DNA from: Rhodospirillales bacterium
GTDB taxonomy: Bacteria; Pseudomonadota; Alphaproteobacteria; Rhodospirillales; Shumkoniaceae
DNA: 61,874 nucleotides
Assembly: GCA_028281785.1 (NCBI GenBank)
Contig: JANQJG010000159.1
Span: forward strand, 1 to 61,874
Direction: 5' to 3'
The position numbers were made by a program, and so were the translations under genes. The notes beneath the pieces were generated by a model, which was given only the letters and a program-made list of their open reading frames with translations, was not told the origin of the DNA and made no database searches. Each line of letters starts with the position of its first letter. Positions within the stretch are counted from its first letter, which is position 1. Of this stretch, positions 56,023 through 61,874 are shown in pieces.

Positions 56023-57501
56023 TCAGGGCTCGTAGTGGCTGTTTACCGTCGCCGCCGCGCCCTTGGCGTAAAGCTCGCCCAGCCAGGCCGTGACGGCCTC
56101 GACAAAAACGGTTGTCTGCGGCAGATCGCCGCCGAAAACCTCCTCCAGCGACAGGAAGTCCTTGACGAGCGCCGCAGGATCTCGCCCGGCTCGCGCGGCG
56201 ATCTCCCGGAAACGCGGGGCCATCGGATCGGAAACCTCGAAGGCCGCGCCCGTCTCGTCGATGCCGGTCGCATAGCGAATCCAGGCCGCGACCACCAGCG
56301 CGAGATGGCCAATCGAGCCGCCGCCCGCAAGCCGCTCCCGCACCGGGCCGAGAATCCGCTGCGGCAGCTTCTGTGAGCCGTCCATGGCGATCTGCGCCGT
56401 CCGGTGCTTGATCGCCGGATTGGTGAAGCGTTCGATCAGGCTCTCCTTATAGGCGGCGACGTCGACACCCGGCGGCAGGTCCAGCGTGGGCGTGATCTCC
56501 TCGTCCATCAATCGCCGCATGAAGGCGACGAAGGCGGGTTGTGTCATGACGTCGGAGATATGCACATGCCCGGCCAGACCACCCAGATAGGACAGCGCCG
56601 AATGGCTGCCGTTGAGGAGCCTGAGCTTCATGAATTCGAAGGGCTCGACATCGGCCACGATCTCGGCGCCGGCCACGCCCCAGTCGGGGCGCCCCTCCGG
56701 GAAATTGTCCTCGATCACCCATTGCTTGAAGGGTTCGCAGACCACGGGCCAGGCGTCCTCGGCCCCCAGATCCGCGTTGACCCGCGCGATGTCCTCCGGC
56801 GTCGTCGCCGGCGTGATGCGGTCGACCATGGTGCAGGGAAAGGCCACGTTCTCCGCCACCCAGCGGCCGAGCGCCGGATCGACGGACTCGGCAAAGGCCG
56901 TTACCACGGCCCGGGCGATCCGGCCGTTCTGGAACAGATTGTCGCAGGACATCACCGTGAACGGCGCGGTCCCGGCCTTGCGGCGCCGGTCAAGCGCCGC
57001 GGCCAGCGTCCCGATCACGGTCGTCGGCCGCGCCGGAGACACGAGATCCGCCTTGATCCCCGGATGCGCCATGTTGAGCTCCCCGGTCGCCGGATCGTGG
57101 CAGTATCCCTTCTCCGTGACCGTGACCGACGCGATGCGGATCGCCGGATCGCCCATCCTCGCGATCAACGCCTCAGGATCGTCCGGCCCCACCAGGATCT
57201 CTCGCAGGGCACCGATCACACGCAGCCGCTGCCCCTCCCCGCTTTGGGTCGCCGCCGTATACAGCCACTCCTGCGGCGCCAGCTTGTCGCGGACCTCGGG
57301 TCCCAGGAGATCGACGCCGCAGATGCCCCACTCCGTCGCGCCCCGCGCCAGCACGTCGTCGGTGAACACGCACTGATGGGCGCGGTGGAAGGCGCCGATG
57401 CCCAGATGCACGATCCCCACGGTCACCCGGTCACGGTCATAGGCCGGCCTCTCCACCGTATCGGGCAGGGTCGCGAGGATGTCGGGATGCAGTCGAGCCA
57501 T
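56023..57501 (-). CDS. Mannitol dehydrogenase family protein (mannitol 2-dehydrogenase / fructuronate reductase)
   Basis: The 492-residue long-chain polyol dehydrogenase has IVHLGIGAFHRAHQCVFTDD (N-terminal nucleotide-binding), TVTEKGYCHDPATGELN, PCTMVDRITPATTPEDI and KLRLLNGSHSALSYLGGLAGH, where the family's catalytic Lys and active-site Asn and His lie. It oxidises mannitol or reduces fructuronate/tagaturonate. Its neighbour on the same strand is a LarA-like protein, which hints at sugar-acid metabolism. It converges on hicB, 20 bp apart. Confidence 0.9.
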   Translation of the reverse strand: MARLHPDILATLPDTVERPAYDRDRVTVGIVHLGIGAFHRAHQCVFTDDVLARGATEWGICGVDLLGPEVRDKLAPQEWLYTAATQSGEGQRLRVIGALREILVGPDDPEALIARMGDPAIRIASVTVTEKGYCHDPATGELNMAHPGIKADLVSPARPTTVIGTLAAALDRRRKAGTAPFTVMSCDNLFQNGRIARAVVTAFAESVDPALGRWVAENVAFPCTMVDRITPATTPEDIARVNADLGAEDAWPVVCEPFKQWVIEDNFPEGRPDWGVAGAEIVADVEPFEFMKLRLLNGSHSALSYLGGLAGHVHISDVMTQPAFVAFMRRLMDEEITPTLDLPPGVDVAAYKESLIERFTNPAIKHRTAQIAMDGSQKLPQRILGPVRERLAGGGSIGHLALVVAAWIRYATGIDETGAAFEVSDPMAPRFREIAARAGRDPAALVKDFLSLEEVFGGDLPQTTVFVEAVTAWLGELYAKGAAATVNSHYEP

Positions 57502-57565
57502 GGGTTTTCCCCCTGATTTTCGAGTTTGGTGCGAGCTATTCTTTGGATCGCGATTTAGGTTCCTC

Positions 57566-58855
57566 TCAACCCTCGAAGGCGTCGCGGCGCGCCCACAGGC
57601 CGAGGGCGGGATTGCTGATATAGAAGATCCCCTCGCCGTCGACGGTGTTCAGGCCGTCGCGCAGCCGCTCGGGATCGTATTTGGCGGCCATTCCCTCATA
57701 GGGCGCCCACTGGAAGCCGACGCTCTCGACCTCCTCCTTGGACAGGTTCTCCGGGCGGGTGCAGTAGGTGATGCGGAAACGGCCCTCGGAGGCGCCGTGG
57801 ATCAAATGCGCGGCCGCCGAAAGACTCTCGCGCATGTCCTGGTTTTCGGCCACGGCCTTCAGCGTCGCCGGGGTTCCGAAATAGCCGTATTTGCGGATCA
57901 GCGCGTCGATGCCCTTGTCCTCGCCGAACTCCCGCACCGCCGGGGCGAGGATGATCAGGTCGCCATCGTCGGCGATGGCCATGCGCGTTCGGTAGACCGC
58001 CTTGTTGCCGAGCCAGGTGCTCTTGAATTCGCCGGGCTCCAGATAGACGACCGCTTTCCTGAGCGGCGCGTCGAGCAGGTCCAGATTGACCGCGCGGCTC
58101 AGCTCGGCCGCCCGCTCATACGCCTCGTCGTCGTCGCCGATATAGAGGCCGCGCAGCGCCCGGCCGTCACCGTCGCTGCCGATCACCGTCATGACGAACC
58201 AGATCGGCAGATGGGCCACGAACTTCCGGTAGCCGTGGTTGAGGAGCCGCCGCACCGGCGTGTCGGTGCGGCCCATGATGGTCTCCATGTCGCAGATCGC
58301 GCCCAGATAATGGCTCTTGTTGATCATGTCGGAGCCGCCGACGCCGATGCAGATGTTCTTCGTATAGTTGGCCATGCCGGCGACCTCGTGCGGCACGATC
58401 TGGCCGATCGAGACGATCAGGTCATAGCCGCCGTCGGTCAGCGCCGTGTCGATCTCCACGGCCACCTCGTCCTCGAGCCTGCCGCCGGAAAGCTCCCGCA
58501 GAACCTCGGCCGGCACCATTCCCAGCCGCTTCACGCCGTGCCGCCAGTCATGGACCAGGAAGTCGCCGAGCGGGATGTCGGGGCCGAACATGGCCCGGAT
58601 CTGGGGCTCGGTCATCGGCGTGTGCGTGCCCAGCGCCGGCATCACATGCACGGCCTCGGCCTGCCCTTTCAGAGCGCCATGCAGGAAAGCCGTGATCGGG
58701 CCGGCCTCGGAGTAGAAGCGGGTGATGTCGGGCGGCAGCAGGAGGACGCGCCGCGGCGCGTAGCCCAGCCCATCGAGGAAGGCGCGCAAATGCGCGTCCC
58801 TCTCCCCGCCGCTGATCGCGCGGTCGGCCGCGCCTTCGGATACCAGGGTCGCCAC
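57566..58855 (-). CDS. LarA/DUF2088 family protein, putative sugar-acid epimerase/racemase
   Basis: The 429-residue protein shows DITRFYSEAGPITAFL, the LarA-like histidine motif LGTHTPMTEPQIR, and HEVAGMANYTKN then GVGGSDMINKSHY, the region that in lactate racemase binds the nickel-pincer cofactor. Some members of this family are epimerases of larger hydroxy acids rather than lactate racemase. It starts at GTG 58855, with GGAGGG nine bases before it; the frame from 58897 continues upstream without a site. No cofactor genes (larB, larC, larE) are in this window. It is co-oriented with the mannitol dehydrogenase, 65 bp downstream. Confidence 0.85.
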   Translation of the reverse strand: MATLVSEGAADRAISGGERDAHLRAFLDGLGYAPRRVLLLPPDITRFYSEAGPITAFLHGALKGQAEAVHVMPALGTHTPMTEPQIRAMFGPDIPLGDFLVHDWRHGVKRLGMVPAEVLRELSGGRLEDEVAVEIDTALTDGGYDLIVSIGQIVPHEVAGMANYTKNICIGVGGSDMINKSHYLGAICDMETIMGRTDTPVRRLLNHGYRKFVAHLPIWFVMTVIGSDGDGRALRGLYIGDDDEAYERAAELSRAVNLDLLDAPLRKAVVYLEPGEFKSTWLGNKAVYRTRMAIADDGDLIILAPAVREFGEDKGIDALIRKYGYFGTPATLKAVAENQDMRESLSAAAHLIHGASEGRFRITYCTRPENLSKEEVESVGFQWAPYEGMAAKYDPERLRDGLNTVDGEGIFYISNPALGLWARRDAFEG

Positions 58856-59094
58856 TGTCCGATTCCCTCCATGCTCGTCGGTCTTGGCCGGCGGCACAGA
58901 TCATTCGGACTCTCGGGGTCGAGTCAAGCCGAATGCTGAACACGGCGACCCTCGGAAGCCGTAGTCCGTTGATATGTTTAAATTTCTGGCCACCGCCATG
59001 ACCAAGTTAAAAGTTTTCTTATTGGCAAGTGTAATTACCCTGACCTAAGCTGAGGCTTGGCGCGCAGGTAGACGGACGAAAGGGACGCTTTGCC

Positions 59095-59493
59095 ATGTCG
59101 GGACCGCCGCTTTTCATCCTGTTGTGCTCGGGCGAGCATGAAAAAGTCCATATGGCGGCGATGACGGCAACCGTGGCGGCCGTGTCCGAGCGCCCGGTGC
59201 AGGTTTTCGTCAGCATGAACGCGGTCTATGCCTTCGAAAAGGGAAAGGCCGCGGCCGATCGCTACAAAGGCCGGGCCTTTTCCGAGGAAATGAAGGCCAA
59301 GAAAGCGCCAGACACCCTTGAGCTCTTCGGCCAGGGGCGGATGCTGGGCGATCTCAAGATGCATATCTGCGCGATGGCCCTCGACGTGCTGGGCTGGGAC
59401 GAGAACAACCTCGTGGAGGACATGTTCGACGGCCCGATGGGCCTCACGAAGTTCCTGGCCGACGCCGAGGAGGGCCAGCTGGTTACAATGTAA
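59095..59493 (+). CDS. DsrE-like sulfur-relay protein
   Basis: The 132-residue DsrE/F/H-fold protein begins PPLFILLCSGEHEKVHMAAM and keeps Cys92 in HICAMALDVLGW, the position used by DsrE-type sulfur carriers. It stands at the head of a sulfur operon (next is tusA, then sqr), and would accept sulfane sulfur. The ATG follows an AT-rich leader (58975-59040). Confidence 0.88.
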   Translation: MSGPPLFILLCSGEHEKVHMAAMTATVAAVSERPVQVFVSMNAVYAFEKGKAAADRYKGRAFSEEMKAKKAPDTLELFGQGRMLGDLKMHICAMALDVLGWDENNLVEDMFDGPMGLTKFLADAEEGQLVTM

Positions 59494-59521
59494 GGGATGC
59501 GGTTCGGGAGGTGCCATCTCC

Positions 59522-59752
59522 ATGGCAGAACGAAAAAGGATCGACGCCCGGGGCGCGTTCTGCCCGGGCCCGCTGATGGAGTTGATCGCGAACCTCAAGC
59601 TCGTCGATGTCGGTGACGAACTCGAGGTCTGGTCCTCCGACAAGGGATCGGTCAAGGAGATCCCCGAATGGGTGGCCAAGGTCGGCCACGAAATGGGCGA
59701 GACGACCGAGCACGACGGCTATTGGAGCGTCGTCGTCCGCAAGGCGAAGTAA
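59522..59752 (+). CDS. tusA: TusA sulfur carrier protein
   Basis: The 76-residue protein has the catalytic CPGP (Cys14) in GAFCPGPLMEL and the alpha-beta fold of the TusA/SirA family. The extension to 76 residues is normal. TusA carries sulfur as a persulfide; beside DsrE and SQR it probably works in sulfide oxidation rather than tRNA thiolation. Its TAA stop lies in the palindrome at 59752. Confidence 0.93.
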   Translation: MAERKRIDARGAFCPGPLMELIANLKLVDVGDELEVWSSDKGSVKEIPEWVAKVGHEMGETTEHDGYWSVVVRKAK

Positions 59753-59795
59753 GAGCCTGTTTGAGAAGTCCCATGGGACTTCTCAAACAGGCTCT
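59752..59795. repeat. 44-bp perfect palindrome between tusA and sqr
   Basis: The left arm 59752-59773 (AGAGCCTGTTTGAGAAGTC at its outer end) is repeated exactly in inverted form at 59774-59795. It starts on the last base of the tusA stop. As RNA it forms a very stable hairpin that could stabilise the upstream message or limit sqr. One arm recurs at 25062-25080. Confidence 0.9.
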
Positions 59796-59896
59796 AGGGG
59801 CGCGCGGCCCCCACCCGCCCGGCCGACCACGCCGGGCGCTGACAAAAAAAGAACGCCGCGCCAACGAGGCCGAACGTCAATCATGGGAGTGCGCAG

Positions 59897-61036
59897 ATGG
59901 GAAAGAGGATTCTGATCGTCGGCGGCGGTCTGGCGGGAACGATCGTCGCCAACGGCCTGTGTCGCCAGCTCGGCCAGGAGCTGCGCGACGGCAGCGTGTC
60001 CATCACGGTGCTCGGCACCTCGGACACACATCTCTATCAGCCCGGGCTTCTCTACGTGCCCTTTGGGCGAATCCGGGAATCCGAGCTGTTCCGCGAACAG
60101 CGCAAGGTCCTGGATCGGCGGGTACCCTACCTCATCGACCCGGCTACCAACATTGATCTCGAGGCCAAGGAGGTCACGACCGAGTCGGGGAAGACGCTCG
60201 GCTACGACTATCTCGTCATCGCCACCGGCTCCCGGATCATGCCGCAGAACGTCCCCGGCATGGCCGAGGGGGCCCACTGGTTCTACGACCTCGAAGGGGC
60301 ACGCAGGATGCGCGACGCGCTGGACGCTTTCGAGGGCGGCAAGATCGTGGTCAATGTCAACGCGCCGCATAAATGCCCCGTGGCGCCGCTCGAGATCACC
60401 TTCATGCTCTACGACTATCTCACCGCCAAGGGGCTGATGAAGAAGACCGAGATCACCTACACCTACCCCATCGGCCGCCTGCACGCGCTGGAACCGGTCG
60501 GCGAGTGGGCGCAGGGCGAGATGGATCGGCTCGGCCTCAAATACGAGACCTTCTTCAACACCAAGGAGGTCGACTCCAAGGCCAAGACGATCAGCTCGGA
60601 AGAGGGAACCACCTTCGACTATGACCTGCTGGTGACCATTCCGCCGCATCAGGGCGCCCAAGTCATCGAGGACTCCGGGCTCGGCACCGGCGGTTGGGTG
60701 CCGACCGACCGCGAAAAGCTTCTGCATGACGGCTCCACCGACGTGTTCGTCGTCGGCGACACCACCAACATTCCGATCTCCAAGGCCGGCTCGACCGCCC
60801 ATTTCGAGGCGGACACGGTCGTCGACAACCTGTCCTCGCTGATCACCGAGGGCCGCTGGGCCCGCAACTATGACGGCAAGGTGTTCTGCTTCGTCGAGAC
60901 CGGCATGGATACCGGCACCTATGTCTGGTTCAACTACACCACGCCGCCCAATCCCGGGCCGCCCTCGCAGATGGTCCATTGGTTCAAGCTCGCCTACAAC
61001 CGGCTCTACTGGCTGTCGGCGCGCGGGCTCTTGTAG
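59897..61036 (+). CDS. sqr: Sulfide:quinone oxidoreductase-like flavoprotein
   Basis: The 379-residue protein has the FAD motif ILIVGGGLAGTIVANGLC and a second NAD/FAD motif at TDVFVVGDTTN, with Cys160 (APHKCPVAPLE) and Cys331 (KVFCFVETG) placed like the two redox cysteines that carry sulfur in SQR. The third conserved Cys (about 128 in SQR) is not at its usual place. It probably oxidises sulfide, passing electrons to quinone and sulfur to a carrier such as TusA/DsrE. The hydrophobic C-terminus could help membrane attachment. Confidence 0.9.
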   Translation: MGKRILIVGGGLAGTIVANGLCRQLGQELRDGSVSITVLGTSDTHLYQPGLLYVPFGRIRESELFREQRKVLDRRVPYLIDPATNIDLEAKEVTTESGKTLGYDYLVIATGSRIMPQNVPGMAEGAHWFYDLEGARRMRDALDAFEGGKIVVNVNAPHKCPVAPLEITFMLYDYLTAKGLMKKTEITYTYPIGRLHALEPVGEWAQGEMDRLGLKYETFFNTKEVDSKAKTISSEEGTTFDYDLLVTIPPHQGAQVIEDSGLGTGGWVPTDREKLLHDGSTDVFVVGDTTNIPISKAGSTAHFEADTVVDNLSSLITEGRWARNYDGKVFCFVETGMDTGTYVWFNYTTPPNPGPPSQMVHWFKLAYNRLYWLSARGLL

Positions 61037-61048
61037 GGGAGTGACGCC

Positions 61049-61597
61049 ATGACCACGCAGACGATCGGACACAACGTCCCCGCGAGCGAAATCGAGCGTC
61101 TCGCCAAGGCCGCCCAGGACGCGCTCACCGACGCCATGGTCGAGCGCCTGGCGACGACCGGCGCCAACGCCCTGGAGGTGGTGGACCGGCTCAACGATCC
61201 CGCGACCAAGGACGCCGTCCTCGCCCTCCTCGACAAGGTTACCGAGATGCACCGGATCGGCGCCCTCGACACGCTGTTCGACATGCTGGCGCTGGCCCAT
61301 GCCGCGCGCTCGGCGGTGACCGACAACATGATCGAGCGCCTGTTCATCTTCGTCGAGCACATGGTCAACAACCTCGGCACCGAGGAGCTGGCGACCGGCG
61401 CCCATAACGCCCGGCGCGCGATGGAGGAGGCGGTCGACGACGTGGCGGCGAGCCCGGCCAAGGGCGGGCTGGTCTCGGCGCTGTCGCTCTTGACCAAGGC
61501 GGAGAACCAGCAGGCCCTGCAGTTCCTCATCGCCACCGGTATCCACATGAAGAACCGGACCGCCGCCATGCGCGGCGCCCCGGAACTGGAGCGCTGA
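61049..61597 (+). CDS. DUF1641 protein
   Basis: The 182-residue helical protein begins after GGGGAGTG, 12 bp after sqr, and so is translated in the same operon. It contains MVERLATTGANALEVVDRLNDPATKDAVLALL and ALDTLFDMLALAHAARSAVTDNMIERL, typical of DUF1641. DUF1641 proteins commonly follow SQR genes, but their function is unsettled. Confidence 0.9.
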   Translation: MTTQTIGHNVPASEIERLAKAAQDALTDAMVERLATTGANALEVVDRLNDPATKDAVLALLDKVTEMHRIGALDTLFDMLALAHAARSAVTDNMIERLFIFVEHMVNNLGTEELATGAHNARRAMEEAVDDVAASPAKGGLVSALSLLTKAENQQALQFLIATGIHMKNRTAAMRGAPELER

Positions 61598-61665
61598 CGG
61601 GCTGCCATCGCGTCATGCGCGGACTTGTTCCACCGCGGCGCGGCTAAGGTATTTAGGTTGTCGTG

Positions 61666-61761
61666 CCTGGAGCCCCCTGCTCCAGGCCGTCATGGCCGGC
61701 GGAGGCCGGCCATCCACGGCTTCAAAAAAGCAAGACGTGGATGCACGGGTCAAGCCCGTGC
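61666..61761. repeat. Three consecutive hairpins after the sulfur operon
   Basis: In order: CCTGGAGC/GCTCCAGG (61666-61673 and 61679-61686), ATGGCCGGC/GCCGGCCAT (61692-61700 and 61705-61713), and GCACGGG/CCCGTGC (61743-61749 and 61755-61761). All lie in the gap after DUF1641. The first may act as the operon terminator; the others resemble dispersed palindromes common in these genomes. Confidence 0.6.
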
Positions 61762-61780
61762 AAGACGATTTCCATACGCT

Positions 61781-61808
61781 AGAGCATGTCTTGGCTAACT
61801 AGATTCAT
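61781..61808. repeat. AGAGCATG-type dispersed repeat copy
   Basis: These 28 bases match the repeat at 47253 at 23 positions. The rest of the region to the window edge shows no gene. Confidence 0.5.
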
Positions 61809-61874
61809 GGTTCCCTGAGGGTGGGGGATGTGATTCTCTGTATTTACCTGGCAGATATAGAGGGTCAGACATGG

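Noticed and set aside
59783-61546. 587-codon minus-strand frame
   Set aside because: It is the complement of sqr and DUF1641, both well supported.

Overview
The window is GC-rich chromosomal DNA from an alphaproteobacterium, probably of the Rhodospirillales type. The evidence is the gene content and order: bamE / Cbp3-like chaperone / yceD / rpmF / plsX / fabH / ihfA / merR; ntrB-ntrC-ntrY-ntrX-trkA-dat-hfq-hflX; fused ispDF; and the envelope proteins EipA (DUF1134) and EipB (DUF1849). I cannot name the genus. Most of the DNA is densely packed housekeeping sequence, with many 1-4 bp stop/start overlaps and frequent GTG or TTG starts.

Layout. 1-2.4 kb: a metallo-beta-lactamase-fold hydrolase (cut by the left edge) and a radical SAM protein on the minus strand, divergent from a 2[4Fe-4S] ferredoxin. 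2.8-4.9 kb: a K+-independent H+-pumping pyrophosphatase. 5-10.1 kb: the outer-membrane/fatty-acid/ribosome block, ending in tRNA-Pro(GGG). 10.3-11.1 kb: an AT-rich orphan gene. 11.1-14.5 kb: a DUF547 lipoprotein translationally coupled to a radical SAM/SPASM-like enzyme, then a DmeF-type metal exporter. 14.6-21.5 kb: secreted or envelope proteins, a GST, an ADP-ribosylglycohydrolase, dtd, eipB and hemG. 21.7-25 kb: small conserved proteins, cutA, ispDF and a YpjD-like membrane protein.

25.2-37.5 kb is one long co-oriented block: dusB, two nitrogen-type two-component pairs, trkA, D-amino-acid transaminase, a HAD phosphatase, hfq, hflX and a small gene overlapping hflX. 37.6-43 kb holds small envelope proteins, eipA, an inositol-phosphatase-family enzyme, a 3-hydroxyisobutyrate-dehydrogenase-family enzyme and mazG. 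43.3-45.5 kb is a large membrane protein with a spermidine-synthase-like tail. 45.6-54.3 kb, all on minus, runs mltB, rlpA, dac, tmk, holB, metG, tatD, MBL hydrolase. 54.4-59 kb: a YdcF-like protein, a hicAB module, and a mannitol-dehydrogenase/LarA-like pair likely used on sugar acids. 59.1-61.6 kb: a sulfur operon (DsrE-like, TusA, sulfide:quinone oxidoreductase, DUF1641).

Between genes there are several families of short dispersed palindromic repeats. Some supply the stop codon of the gene they follow. The largest is a 270-bp element with 23-bp perfect terminal inverted repeats between rlpA and mltB. I found no CRISPR array, prophage or intact insertion sequence. The items most worth follow-up are the radical SAM/DUF547 pair, the apparently ATPase-dead NtrX, the CTG start of rlpA, the AT-rich orphan beside tRNA-Pro, and the repeat families.
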